From the NCBI RefSeq assembly GCF_016592435.1, contig NZ_AP014545.1:2612693-2676692 (forward strand): a stretch of 64,000 nucleotides of DNA. Reading direction: 5' to 3'. The stretch is from Amphritea japonica ATCC BAA-1530 (lineage in GTDB: Bacteria > Pseudomonadota > Gammaproteobacteria > Pseudomonadales > Balneatricaceae). Below are positions 35,174 through 44,673 of the stretch, piece by piece. Made by a program: the position numbers and the translations under genes. The first letter of the stretch is position 1; every line of letters begins with the position of its first letter. The notes beneath the pieces were generated by a model. That model saw only the letters and a list, made by a program, of their open reading frames with translations. It did no database searches and was not told where the DNA came from.

Positions 35174-36067
35174 TTACTGTGAGAAAGACTTGTCATCCGT
35201 TTGCTGCAAAATCCAGTTAACAAAAGTTTCCATATTCTGGGTTAACTGCATTTTCTTTGGGTAAACAAGATAGTAGGAATAGGTATCCAGGCAGATATCA
35301 AACAACTGCACCAATCGCCCCTCTTCGAGCTCCCTCTTAAGTAAGGTAGGACAACCGAGCATGACCCCCTGACCATTAAGGATGGACTGGACCCTGACAT
35401 TAGTGTCATCGATAATCAGATTTGCCTTACAACTGACATTGCCAGCCCCTGATTTTTCCAGCCAGGCATCCCAGGCTGAGCGATCTTCATCATGGATCAG
35501 GGTAAAGTCACTTAAATCAGCAGGATTTTTCGGGCGTCCCTTTTGTTCGATCAGGCTGGCACTGCAGATCGGTGTCAGATCTCCCGGGAGTAAAAATTTA
35601 GCTTCCATATCAGGCCAGTCACCTTTCCCCCAGACAATACCCAGATCGACATGATCAGTCATAAAGTCAGGCACTTTAATGGTATGGGTCAGGTCGATCT
35701 CTATCTTAGGATTCTGGCCCCAGAAGCTATTCAACCGTGGCGCCAGCCAGGCACTGGACAAAAATGGCCGAAGTGCAATATTAAGTGACTCACGACCCCG
35801 GTTATGCAGAGTATCTTGAATGGCCCGGGCGATCTGATCAAAAGGGCCTTCGAGAGAGGCATGCAGATGCGCACCGTCGATCGTTAGTGTCAAAGTACGA
35901 TTCTGGCGAATAAACAATTTGAAGCCCAGATAGTCTTCCAGCACGCGAATCTGATGGCTAACGGCCGAAGGAGAGACCAGCAGATCTTCAGAAGCTTTCG
36001 TAAAGTTAAGATAGTGCCCTGCTACAACAAACGTTTTCAAAGCATTTAACAAGGGTAGATGGAGCAT
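35174..36067 (-). CDS. LysR-family regulator (GcvA-like), second paralogue
   Basis: 297 residues. The HTH region NALKTFVVAGHYLNFTKASE, DLLVSPSAVSHQIRVLEDYL is nearly the same as in the LysR at 22885-23775, and both share DDTNVRxQxILNGQGxMLGCP. The effector domains differ more. The two paralogues bracket the Rieske/amidase/TRAP locus, so they probably respond to related compounds or arose by local duplication. Confidence 0.93.
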   Translation of the reverse strand: MLHLPLLNALKTFVVAGHYLNFTKASEDLLVSPSAVSHQIRVLEDYLGFKLFIRQNRTLTLTIDGAHLHASLEGPFDQIARAIQDTLHNRGRESLNIALRPFLSSAWLAPRLNSFWGQNPKIEIDLTHTIKVPDFMTDHVDLGIVWGKGDWPDMEAKFLLPGDLTPICSASLIEQKGRPKNPADLSDFTLIHDEDRSAWDAWLEKSGAGNVSCKANLIIDDTNVRVQSILNGQGVMLGCPTLLKRELEEGRLVQLFDICLDTYSYYLVYPKKMQLTQNMETFVNWILQQTDDKSFSQ

Positions 36068-36185
36068 AATTAACGTCTCACTCTGGCTTCAGCATCAAGT
36101 ATATTAAAGCAGTCATAGCGATAATCACATAAGGGGCACAAGATAAAAAGCTATCAATGAGCAGCGTAGCAATTACTTCGCAAAG

Positions 36186-37259
36186 CTAACTACTAAGAAC
36201 CTTATCGACTGTAACAACCTCGCCACAATCATCCGGCGAATACCCCGGTAATTTCAGCACTGCTTGCTGAAACGCGTCCCCGCGAATGCTTTCCAACAAC
36301 CGCAGCATTGCCTCCTGTTTCAGTGTTTTGTTATGACACACCAACAAGTAATGCTCTGAAGATAACGGTATAAAATCCAGCCCGAACTGGCGGGCCGCCG
36401 CTTCCACACCCATACCTACATCAGCCATTCCGGCAGCAACGAAGGCTGCAACGGCGGAGTGAGTAAACTCCTCATCGGCAAAACCGCTGATCTTTTTACT
36501 GTTTACTCCTTCCCGGCGTAATAACTCATCCAGCAGTGCCCGGGTTCCAGAGTCTTTCTGACGATTGATGAATTTTACATCTTTACGCACTAAGTCTTTA
36601 AGCCCGGCGATCTTCTGAGGGTTTCCAGACTTCACCATCAGCCCCTGCCGGCGGGTTATGAACTTAATAATCTTATGTACCCGGGGTTTCAAGTGGCGGC
36701 TATAGGTTTCGTAAAGGGCATCGCTCATCCCTCCTTCCCGACCGTTGACCGGCACATGGAAACCAGCAACATCACAAACACCTCTATTCAGGGACGCCAG
36801 AGCGTCTTCAGCGCTCTTGTACTGCAGATCCAATTGAATGTCGTCAGAGAAGTCCGGTAATAAAGCCACTGCATAGCCATAACTGGCATGCAGACGCAGT
36901 AGCGGGCTTACCCCTTCCAGAGCACGGTGAATTTCCAGATTAAGCTCTGACGCAAGACTGTCTAGCTGCGGTTCAAGACGAGCTAACACCCGTTGTTCTG
37001 CCCAGAGGAGCTTTTCCCCCAGCGCAGACAGAGTTGCCCCTTTACCCTTCTGCATATTCACTAACGGCAGACCAAAGAAGGCCGCCCAGGTGTTCAGAAG
37101 GTTCCAGCCATGGCGATAGGATATGCCTATTTTTTCAGTCGCCGCCGTGAGCTTACCGGTCTCATGTATTGCACCCAGTAGCGAAAATAACTGAGGATTC
37201 AACTGGTTACCGCCTGAGTCGCGGAATGACCAGCTTGGAACAACCTGAATTCGTTTCAT
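36186..37259 (-). CDS. ModE-type HTH regulator with periplasmic-binding-like domain
   Basis: 357 residues from the ATG (a GTG lies two codons upstream). Residues about 15-120 are a ModE/LysR-like winged HTH (GKLTAATEKIGISYRHGWNL, MQKGKGATLSALGEKLLWAE). The remainder is a PBP-like ligand domain (VKFINRQKDSGTRALLDELL, ADVGMGVEAAARQFGLDF) similar to those of molybdate/tungstate-sensing regulators. It is divergent from the molybdenum-dependent formate dehydrogenase genes and is their likely regulator, perhaps sensing formate or oxyanion. Confidence 0.9.
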   Translation of the reverse strand: MKRIQVVPSWSFRDSGGNQLNPQLFSLLGAIHETGKLTAATEKIGISYRHGWNLLNTWAAFFGLPLVNMQKGKGATLSALGEKLLWAEQRVLARLEPQLDSLASELNLEIHRALEGVSPLLRLHASYGYAVALLPDFSDDIQLDLQYKSAEDALASLNRGVCDVAGFHVPVNGREGGMSDALYETYSRHLKPRVHKIIKFITRRQGLMVKSGNPQKIAGLKDLVRKDVKFINRQKDSGTRALLDELLRREGVNSKKISGFADEEFTHSAVAAFVAAGMADVGMGVEAAARQFGLDFIPLSSEHYLLVCHNKTLKQEAMLRLLESIRGDAFQQAVLKLPGYSPDDCGEVVTVDKVLSS

Positions 37260-37379
37260 ATGCACAAGATTTCATATTTTGTAAAACATCAACTAATGCT
37301 ACTTTAAACCTATAGATAAAGTACATATATTCCGCTTTACAGACACTAACAAAGCAACATATGCAATCTACTTCATATG
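37257..37379. promoter_or_regulatory. fds/regulator divergent operator region with CATATG palindromes
   Basis: CATATG occurs at 37257-37262, 37358-37363 and 37374-37379; the last two are 16 bases apart centre to centre, and a half-match TTCATATTTT is at 37268. The first overlaps the regulator start codon. Paired sites before fdsG and a site over the regulator start fit activation of fds plus autorepression. Confidence 0.45.
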
Positions 37380-37396
37380 TGAAAGAGAATAATAAT

Positions 37397-37888
37397 ATGA
37401 CCGCAGTTAACGAACAGCTGTTGCCGGTAGTGGCCGAAATCGTCACTGGCTTGAAGCATAAACCAGGCGCTTTGCTGCCGATCCTTCATGAAGTACAAAA
37501 CCGTCTGGGTTACATTCCTCCGGACGCTGTACCTTTGATCGCAGAATCCCTGAATCAATCCCGCGCTGACATACACGGCGTTATCAGTTTCTATCATCAG
37601 TTTCGTACCACGGCACCGGGTAAACATACCGTTGAAGTCTGTCGTGCTGAAGCCTGCCAGGCCATGGGTGCGCGCCAACTGGAAGCTCACGCCAAAACAA
37701 CGCTGGGTGTGGACTATCACGGCACGACCAGTGACAAAAACGTCACGCTGGAAGAAGTCTACTGTTTAGGGAACTGCGCCTGTTCACCTTCAGTCAGAAT
37801 CAATGATGAGATCGTCGGCCGGGTAACCCCCGAGAAATTCGATCAGCTGATCGATGAGCTACGCTCACAAACACTGGAGGTTCTCTGA
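37397..37888 (+). CDS. fdsG: NAD-dependent formate dehydrogenase gamma subunit
   Basis: 163 residues from the ATG at 37397 (ribosome binding site AAAGAGA); the frame is open 12 codons upstream but that part overlaps the palindromic operator. A NuoE-like 2Fe-2S protein: ligand Cys in CRAEACQAMG and CLGNCACSPS. It passes electrons within the FdsGBA diaphorase module. Its stop overlaps the fdsB start. Confidence 0.94.
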   Translation: MTAVNEQLLPVVAEIVTGLKHKPGALLPILHEVQNRLGYIPPDAVPLIAESLNQSRADIHGVISFYHQFRTTAPGKHTVEVCRAEACQAMGARQLEAHAKTTLGVDYHGTTSDKNVTLEEVYCLGNCACSPSVRINDEIVGRVTPEKFDQLIDELRSQTLEVL

Positions 37889-39504
37889 TGACTGATTCAG
37901 TAACAAAGAGTTCAGTGACAACAATTTATATCCCCCGGGATACTACGGCACTGGCAATGGGCGCTGATCTTCTGGCAACAGAGATCGCTGCAGAAGCGGC
38001 TACCCGAGGCGAAACCGTTGAGATTATCCGTAACGGCTCCCGTGGTTTGTTCTGGCTGGAGCCCCTTGTTGAAGTTGAAACAGCCTCAGGACGTATCGCG
38101 TACGGACCCGTAGAAAGCAAAGATATTGATAGTCTGTTTGATCAGGCATTCCTCACTGGTGAGACAAGCCACCCATTGTGCCAGGGACTCACTGAAGAGA
38201 TCCCCTATCTGAAAAAACAACAGCGCCTGACGTTTGCCCGTGCGGGTATCACTGACCCGGTATCACTGGAACACTATCAGCAACTTGATGGTTTCAATGG
38301 CCTGAAAAAAGCGCTACAGATGGATGGCCAGGGTATTGTTGATGAGGTAAAAACCTCCGGGCTGCGTGGTCGGGGTGGCGCGGCCTTCCCTACCGGTATC
38401 AAATGGCAAACCGTACTGGATGCGAAGTCGACTGAAGCACGTAACGGCAATCAGGATCAGAAATATATCGTCTGTAACGCCGATGAAGGCGATTCCGGAA
38501 CCTTTGCTGACCGGATGGTGATGGAAGCCGACCCTTATATGCTGATCGAGGGTATGACCATCGCCGGTCTCGCCGCCGGTGCTGATCAGGGCTATATCTA
38601 TCTGCGTTCAGAGTATCCGGTTGCCCATCAGATTCTCAACGAAGCGATTGCTAAAGCAGAAGCCGCCGGTTTTCTGGGCGACAACCTGCTGAATAGCGGC
38701 AAGACTTTTCATCTCGAAGTGCGTCTGGGCGCAAAAGCCTACATCTGCGGCGAAGAGACCTCTCTGCTGGAAAGCCTGGAAGGTAAGCGTGGCATGGTGC
38801 GGTCAAAACCACCACTGCCTGCGCTGGTTGGCCTGTTCGGTCAACCCACCATTGTGAATAACGTTCTCTCTCTGGCGGCTATCCCCTACATTCTGTCCCA
38901 GGGTGGTCAGGCCTATGCTAACTACGGCATGGGCCGGTCCCTCGGCACCTTGCCTTTCCAGCTGGCAGGCAATATTAAACGAGGCGGCCTGATCGAGCTG
39001 GCCTTTGGTGTCACCCTGCGTGAATTGTTAGAAGAGTACGGTGGCGGCACCTTTAGTGGCCAGCCCATGCGCGCGGTTCAGGTAGGCGGCCCTCTCTGTG
39101 CTTACCTGCCGGAAAGTCAGTGGGACACACCGATGGAGTACGAATCGTTTCAAGCGATCGGTGCCGGTCTGGGCCACGGCGGTATCGTAGTCTTCGATAA
39201 CAGTGTGGATATGTCTGAGCAGGCACGTTTCTCCATGGAGTTCTGTGTCGCTGAATCCTGTGGTAAATGTACCCCTTGTCGTATCGGTTCAACCCGCGGC
39301 GTGGAAGTGATCGACCGAATTCGTAACGATGATAACCGGGCTGCCAATATGGAACTGTTAGAAGACCTGTGCGAAACCATGATCGATGGCTCCCTTTGCG
39401 CAATGGGCGGCATGACCCCCTTCCCCGTTCAGAGTGCCGTTAAGTACTTCCCGGAAGACTTTAATCAACCCAAGCCAGCAGCGAAAGGGAGTGCCCGGTC
39501 ATGA
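37888..39504 (+). CDS. fdsB: NAD-dependent formate dehydrogenase beta subunit
   Basis: 538 residues, NuoF-like. The N-terminal thioredoxin-like part is followed by the FMN/NADH domain (SGLRGRGGAAFPTGIKWQ, CNADEGDSGTFADRM, YIYLRSEYP) and the 4Fe-4S site SCGKCTPCRIGSTRG near the C-terminus. It reduces NAD+. It overlaps fdsG by one base and fdsA by four bases. Confidence 0.97.
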   Translation: MTDSVTKSSVTTIYIPRDTTALAMGADLLATEIAAEAATRGETVEIIRNGSRGLFWLEPLVEVETASGRIAYGPVESKDIDSLFDQAFLTGETSHPLCQGLTEEIPYLKKQQRLTFARAGITDPVSLEHYQQLDGFNGLKKALQMDGQGIVDEVKTSGLRGRGGAAFPTGIKWQTVLDAKSTEARNGNQDQKYIVCNADEGDSGTFADRMVMEADPYMLIEGMTIAGLAAGADQGYIYLRSEYPVAHQILNEAIAKAEAAGFLGDNLLNSGKTFHLEVRLGAKAYICGEETSLLESLEGKRGMVRSKPPLPALVGLFGQPTIVNNVLSLAAIPYILSQGGQAYANYGMGRSLGTLPFQLAGNIKRGGLIELAFGVTLRELLEEYGGGTFSGQPMRAVQVGGPLCAYLPESQWDTPMEYESFQAIGAGLGHGGIVVFDNSVDMSEQARFSMEFCVAESCGKCTPCRIGSTRGVEVIDRIRNDDNRAANMELLEDLCETMIDGSLCAMGGMTPFPVQSAVKYFPEDFNQPKPAAKGSARS

Positions 39505-42386
39505 TTCAGATCTTTGATCCCAAGAACGTCGATTACGATAAAGATTACGGCACTCCAGCCAGTGTTTCTGAAAACCTGGTTACACTGGAGGTTGATGGTG
39601 TATCCATCACCGTTCCAGAGGGTACCTCGGTCATGCGTGCAGCAGCAATTGCGGATATTAATATCCCCAAACTCTGTGCCTCTGATAACCTGGAAGCGTT
39701 TGGCTCTTGCCGTATCTGTGCGGTCGAGATTGAAGGCCGTCGCGGTACCCCAGCCTCTTGCACCACGCCTGTTGATGCAGGCATGAAAGTCACCACTCAG
39801 AACCCTCGTCTGGGTAAGCTGCGCCGTAATATTATGGAGCTGTATATCTCTGACCATCCGCTGGACTGTCTTACCTGTCCCGCTAACGGTAACTGCGAAT
39901 TGCAGGATGTCGCCGGTGAAGTCGGTCTGCGTGACGTGCGTTACGGTTTCTCAGGCGAGAATCATCTGGATGCTGAGAAAGATCACTCCAACCCCTATTT
40001 CAGCTTTGATCCAAGCAAATGCATCGTCTGCTCCCGCTGCGTTCGCGCCTGTAGTGAAGTTCAGGGAACGTTCGCCCTGACCATTGATGGCCGTGGATTT
40101 GATTCCAAAGTGTCACCGGGACAGAATCAGGACTTCCTCGACTCCGAGTGTGTCTCCTGTGGCGCCTGTGTACAGGCCTGCCCGACCTCAACCCTGATGG
40201 AAAAGACCCTTATTGATGCCGGTCAGCCGGAACACAGTGTCGTGACGACTTGTGCATACTGCGGCGTTGGCTGTCAGTTTAAAGCTGAAATGAAAGGCGC
40301 TGAAGTCATCCGCATGGTGCCCTATAAAGGCGGCCAGGCAAACCATGGTCACTCCTGCGTCAAAGGTCGTTTCGCGTTTGGCTATGCGACCCATGAAGAC
40401 CGTATTACCAAGCCGATGGTGCGTGATTCCATCGACCAGCCCTGGCAGGAAGTTAGCTGGGATGAAGCCCTGAGTTTTGCCGCCACCAAACTACGTGGTA
40501 TTCAGGAACAGTATGGACGCGAAAGCATTGGCGGGATTACTTCCTCTCGCTGCACTAACGAAGAAACGTACCTGGTACAGAAACTGATCCGTGCAGCCTT
40601 CGGCAATAACAACACCGATACCTGCGCACGAGTTTGTCATTCCCCTACCGGTTATGGACTGAAAACCACTCTGGGCGAATCTGCCGGTACCCAGACCTTT
40701 GATTCTGTGATGTACGCCGACGCTGTGATGGTGATCGGTGCTAACCCTACCGATGCCCACCCGGTGTTTGGATCGCTGCTGAAGAAGCGTCTGCGTCAGG
40801 GTGCGAAGCTGATTGTGGCCGACCCACGCCGGATCGATCTGGTGAAGAGCCCCCATGTAGAGACACAACACCACCTGACACTGCGTCCTGGCAGCAACGT
40901 CGCCTTTATCAATGCGATGGCACACGTAATCATGAGCGAAGGGCTGGAAGATAAAGCCTTTATCGATGAACGTTGTGAAACAGAAGCCTTTACCGCATGG
41001 CGCAGCTTTATCAGCGAAGAGCGCCACTCGCCGGAGCACACCGAATTGATCACCGGAATTCCCGCTGCCGAGCTACGCGGTGCGGCGCGCATCTATGCCT
41101 CTGCTAAGAATGCGGCGATCTACTATGGCCTGGGAGTTACTGAACACAGCCAGGGGTCCAGCATGGTGATGGGAATCGCCAATCTGGCACTGGCCACCGG
41201 CAACATTGGCCGTGAAGGCGTCGGCGTTAACCCGTTACGCGGTCAGAACAACGTTCAGGGCTCCTGCGATATGGGCTCGTTCCCCCACGAGCTACCCGGC
41301 TATCAGCACGTTGCTGATGATGAAGTGCGAGCACGCTTTGAGTCTGTCTGGGGCGTGAAACTGGATAACGAACCGGGCCTGCGGATTCCAAATATGTTCG
41401 ATGCAGCATTGGATGGCACCTATAAAGGGATGTACTGTCAGGGCGAAGATATCGCCCAGTCAGACCCGAATACCAACCATGTACAGGCGGCATTGCGCTC
41501 GTTAGAGTGTCTGGTGGTCCAGGATATCTTCCTTAACGAAACCGCTAAGTTTGCCCATGTATTCCTGCCTGGATCTTCATTCCTGGAAAAAGATGGCACC
41601 TTCACCAATGCAGAGCGCCGTATCAACCGGGTACGTAAAGTCATGCCACCACTGGCAGGCTTACAGGACTGGGAAGTAACTCAGGCCCTCTCTAACGCGC
41701 TGGGCTACGAGATGAATTACAGCCATCCATCCGAAATCATGAATGAGATAGCACAACTGACGCCAACCTTTACGAACGTCAGCTACGAACGGTTAGAAGA
41801 GCTGGGTAGCATTCAATGGCCCTGTAATGACGAAACCCCGGATGGCACGCCAACCATGCACGAAGAAAGCTTTCCTATCGGCAAGGGCCACTTCGCCATC
41901 ACTGAGTATGTCGCTACAGAAGAGCGCTCAACCCGAAAGTATCCCCTGTTGCTGACGACGGGTCGCATTCTGTCGCAATACAATGTGGGGGCACAAACAC
42001 GCCGTACCGACAACCAGATGTGGCATGATGAAGACGTGCTGGAGTTGCATCCACAGGATGCGGAAGATCGCGGTATCAATACGGGTGATTACGTCGGTAT
42101 TGCCAGCCGTGCCGGTGAAACCGTGATGCGCGCCAAAATCTCTGACCGGATGCAACCGGGCGTGGTCTACACCACCTTCCATCATCCGGACAGCGGTGCC
42201 AATGTGGTTACCACCGATAACTCTGACTGGGCGACTAACTGTCCTGAGTATAAAGTCACCGCGGTACAGGCGGTGAAAGTAACCGAACCATCTGACTGGC
42301 AGCAACGCTATCGCGAATTCAACCAGAAGCAACTAGGCTATCTGAATAAAGCTCGCAATAATGAGCCCTCAGTTGCAGGTAAGTAA
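39501..42386 (+). CDS. fdsA: NAD-dependent formate dehydrogenase alpha subunit (molybdenum)
   Basis: 961 residues. The N-terminal 2Fe-2S domain (CASDNLEAFGSCRICAVEIE) is followed by a His/Cys 4Fe-4S site (LDCLTCPANGNCELQ) and two ferredoxin clusters (CIVCSRCVRAC, CVSCGACVQACP). The Mo-bis-MGD domain begins TTCAYCGVGCQF, with the Mo-ligand Cys in ARVCHSPTGYG (about residue 379), so Cys, not selenocysteine. A dinucleotide-binding domain completes it. It oxidises formate to CO2. Confidence 0.97.
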   Translation: MIQIFDPKNVDYDKDYGTPASVSENLVTLEVDGVSITVPEGTSVMRAAAIADINIPKLCASDNLEAFGSCRICAVEIEGRRGTPASCTTPVDAGMKVTTQNPRLGKLRRNIMELYISDHPLDCLTCPANGNCELQDVAGEVGLRDVRYGFSGENHLDAEKDHSNPYFSFDPSKCIVCSRCVRACSEVQGTFALTIDGRGFDSKVSPGQNQDFLDSECVSCGACVQACPTSTLMEKTLIDAGQPEHSVVTTCAYCGVGCQFKAEMKGAEVIRMVPYKGGQANHGHSCVKGRFAFGYATHEDRITKPMVRDSIDQPWQEVSWDEALSFAATKLRGIQEQYGRESIGGITSSRCTNEETYLVQKLIRAAFGNNNTDTCARVCHSPTGYGLKTTLGESAGTQTFDSVMYADAVMVIGANPTDAHPVFGSLLKKRLRQGAKLIVADPRRIDLVKSPHVETQHHLTLRPGSNVAFINAMAHVIMSEGLEDKAFIDERCETEAFTAWRSFISEERHSPEHTELITGIPAAELRGAARIYASAKNAAIYYGLGVTEHSQGSSMVMGIANLALATGNIGREGVGVNPLRGQNNVQGSCDMGSFPHELPGYQHVADDEVRARFESVWGVKLDNEPGLRIPNMFDAALDGTYKGMYCQGEDIAQSDPNTNHVQAALRSLECLVVQDIFLNETAKFAHVFLPGSSFLEKDGTFTNAERRINRVRKVMPPLAGLQDWEVTQALSNALGYEMNYSHPSEIMNEIAQLTPTFTNVSYERLEELGSIQWPCNDETPDGTPTMHEESFPIGKGHFAITEYVATEERSTRKYPLLLTTGRILSQYNVGAQTRRTDNQMWHDEDVLELHPQDAEDRGINTGDYVGIASRAGETVMRAKISDRMQPGVVYTTFHHPDSGANVVTTDNSDWATNCPEYKVTAVQAVKVTEPSDWQQRYREFNQKQLGYLNKARNNEPSVAGK

Positions 42387-42387
42387 G

Positions 42388-43257
42388 ATGGCACTTAAGA
42401 AACCGACAGAGACAGAATCTGACCTCAGTGTGACGGTGGAAAGCTGCTATAAGCAGTCCGCCGTTACCCGCTGGCAAAAAGATCAGTTACTGGATGCATT
42501 AGACAGTATCGCTGAAGAAGTTCCGGTGGCAATGATTTACAACGGCATCTCTCACGTGGTTATGATGGCCAGCCCCTGTGATCTGGAAGAGTTCGCGCTG
42601 GGCTTTAGTCTGAGTGAAGGGATCATTAAAAAGCCGGAAGAGATCTATGCCATCGATCTGGTAATGGCGGATCCGCAACATCTGGCATCCGGCATTGAGA
42701 TACAGATATCGATCACCACGCAGCGGTCCATGCAATTGAAACAGCGCCGTCGTAACCTTGTCGGCCGAACCGGTTGTGGGCTCTGCGGTGCTGAGTCTTT
42801 GCAACAGGCGATCCGCCCGGTTAAACCGGTACCCGCCCTGCCCCCGGCAACACCTGCTGCGGTTGAGAAATCAGTCAGCCAGCTAACTGAAAAGCAACCT
42901 CTTCAGAATATTACCGGGGCCTGTCACGGTGCAGCCTGGTGTGACAAAGAGGGCAACATTCTGCTGTTAAAAGAAGATGTTGGCCGCCATAACGCATTAG
43001 ATAAACTGCTGGGTGCGCTACAGCATCAGAGTATCAGTATGAATGACGGCTTTGCGCTGATCTCCAGCCGCGCCAGCTACGAGATGGTGCACAAAGCCTC
43101 CAGCTGCGGCATCAGTACACTGGTCGCGGTATCCGCTCCTACAGGGCTGGCACTGGATCTGGCAAAACAGGCAGGTTTAAATTTAATCGGGTTCGCCAGA
43201 CCAGGCAGACATGTTATTTATAATCAGGCCGAAACGCCTGATTCAGAGGAAATATAA
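42388..43257 (+). CDS. fdhD: Formate dehydrogenase sulfurtransferase FdhD
   Basis: 289 residues from the ATG one base after the fdsA stop, with AGG 8 bases upstream; an earlier ATG at 42361 inside fdsA is possible. FdhD transfers sulfur from IscS to the Mo cofactor, using the CxxC loop seen in GRTGCGLCGAESL. Other conserved parts are CDLEEFALGFSLSEGII, GACHGAAWC, EDVGRHNALDKLLG and ISSRASYEMVHKA. Confidence 0.96.
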   Translation: MALKKPTETESDLSVTVESCYKQSAVTRWQKDQLLDALDSIAEEVPVAMIYNGISHVVMMASPCDLEEFALGFSLSEGIIKKPEEIYAIDLVMADPQHLASGIEIQISITTQRSMQLKQRRRNLVGRTGCGLCGAESLQQAIRPVKPVPALPPATPAAVEKSVSQLTEKQPLQNITGACHGAAWCDKEGNILLLKEDVGRHNALDKLLGALQHQSISMNDGFALISSRASYEMVHKASSCGISTLVAVSAPTGLALDLAKQAGLNLIGFARPGRHVIYNQAETPDSEEI

Positions 43258-43259
43258 CG

Positions 43260-43475
43260 ATGGGAAATCATCAACTGACCAGCCTGATTAAAATGGCCAA
43301 CCAGATCGCTGAAAACAACACCCACATCGGCGACGAAACCGCAGAAGCCGAGATGGTGGCGAATCACCTGACTAAGTTTTGGGCCCGGTCTATGAAAGCT
43401 CAGATTAAGGAGTATCTGGAAACTGATGGGAGTGAATTGTTACCGATTGCCAGGCAGGCGGTCGCTTCGATTTAG
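43260..43475 (+). CDS. fdsD: Formate dehydrogenase delta subunit
   Basis: 71 residues, FdsD family: LTSLIKMANQIAENNTH and HLTKFWARSMKAQIKEYL are typical. It assists assembly of the Mo-containing subunit. It starts 2 bases after the fdhD stop. Hairpin-cassette copy 6 begins within a few bases of its stop codon. Confidence 0.93.
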   Translation: MGNHQLTSLIKMANQIAENNTHIGDETAEAEMVANHLTKFWARSMKAQIKEYLETDGSELLPIARQAVASI

Positions 43476-43478
43476 GCT

Positions 43479-43563
43479 CGCTTTGCGATAGTCGCTAGAA
43501 CGGCGCCTTCGGCTCCTGCTCGTGGCTAGACGGAAACTTCGTTTCCTTGCTCGAAAAAGCAAA
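43479..43563 (+). repeat. Hairpin-cassette repeat, copy 6 (two stems)
   Basis: GTCGCTAGAAC, stem GGCGCC-TTC-GGCTCC (one mismatch), TGCTCGTGGCTAGAC, stem GGAAAC-TTC-GTTTCC (perfect), TTGCTCGAAAAAGC. It gives two different stems in one copy with identical borders. Confidence 0.8.
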
Positions 43564-43568
43564 GATAA

Positions 43569-43593
43569 GAACCGCCCATTGGCGGTTTTTTTG
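43569..43593 (+). terminator. Terminator of the fds operon
   Basis: Stem ACCGCC/GGCGGT with loop CATT followed by seven T, located after hairpin-cassette copy 6. Confidence 0.88.
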
Positions 43594-43697
43594 TCTGTAG
43601 ATTCGACCCAATATAGGTAATTGTAACCTGCACTTCGGACACTAAATAAAGGCAAGTAACAAGGCGCCAGCAGCCTGACTGATTCGGTGCAAAGCTA

Positions 43698-43911
43698 ATG
43701 AATCAATTTTATGCCGTATCAACGATACTAATAGAGAAAGTATCAACCACCAGACTGCAGATCCAACACCCCCCCCCCCATTACCATCGTTGTTGCAGAG
43801 CCAGAGTTTAATTCTATGCTACCGCTCAATGCCGAGAAAACGGCCACAAACGAGAGAATCGTGATTGGGTTGGCCAGTGTAAGCAACATTCTAGCGACAA
43901 GGCTTTTATAG
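43698..43911 (+). pseudogene. Possible small gene interrupted at an 11-base C tract
   Basis: ATG at 43698 opens MNQFYAVSTILIEKVSTTRL up to an 11-base run of C at 43769-43779. After the run, the reading frame shifted by one base gives ITIVVAEPEFNSMLPLNAEK, then TATNERIVIGLASVSN and a stop at 43909. One C fewer would join both parts into 69 codons. No ribosome binding site is obvious and no family is recognised, so it may be chance. Confidence 0.2.
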
Positions 43912-43951
43912 AACTCACATTAGATGCGGGCTCAGCAGCGTTAACCTCTGT

Positions 43952-44641
43952 TCAGGCAAAATCCATCGTCACAACAACACGCTTTTCATTCAGTGAAACG
44001 GCTGGTGATCGATGGACCGCCCCCAGTCCTTCATTGCCATACCAACCATCCCCTTTTAACAGTACGACAGCTCCATTGTTCACTTGTTGAATGCTGGCAG
44101 CATGTGGGTATAGCCCCGACTCCTCATCGCTTAACCCCATATTTCCCGTACCCAGTTTACTGCGATCCACATCACAATTACGGAGCCATTCGGTTCCCTG
44201 GCCCTGATACGTACTAACCAGACGACAACCCAATTTATCTATATGGAAGCGGGGACACATCGCACGATCCAGCACTTGTAACCTCAGACCCACTTCTTCA
44301 AGGTCGAACAAGCAGGTATACATTTCTAATAACAAAGTCAGGTCTTCTATGAATGCAGATTGTCCCGCCAAATCCGGTAGCAAGGACTTGAGCGACTGTG
44401 ATGGCTTCTTATGATTGATAGCTGAGCGCAGATTAAAGTTGGGATTATGATCTACTAGTTTTTGGCAATAGTCCTCTACATCATCAGATAACGGCCGCTG
44501 TAATATAACCAGATTTATCTGTTCTTCGTAGATAGCCGTCATCACCTCAGCCGAATCCCCTGTTACATGATTGCCTTCACCCTGGTAACGCTTTAAATAA
44601 CTATTACTTTCGACTAGCTCCGTAGCACCCACAACATTCAC
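43952..44641 (-). CDS. DUF1826 protein, likely Zur-regulated
   Basis: 229 residues from a GTG with GGA 5 bases upstream. The family motifs CPRFHIDKLGCRLVSTYQGQ, GTEWL and the late VHRSP are present; the conserved Cys and His suggest metal binding. DUF1826 genes recur in predicted zinc-limitation regulons. The gene is divergent from the outer-membrane protein gene, with a Zur-like palindrome between them. Confidence 0.82.
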   Translation of the reverse strand: MNVVGATELVESNSYLKRYQGEGNHVTGDSAEVMTAIYEEQINLVILQRPLSDDVEDYCQKLVDHNPNFNLRSAINHKKPSQSLKSLLPDLAGQSAFIEDLTLLLEMYTCLFDLEEVGLRLQVLDRAMCPRFHIDKLGCRLVSTYQGQGTEWLRNCDVDRSKLGTGNMGLSDEESGLYPHAASIQQVNNGAVVLLKGDGWYGNEGLGAVHRSPAVSLNEKRVVVTMDFA

Positions 44642-44673
44642 CTATTCCAATAAAATTAAAAACAATCTACAAT

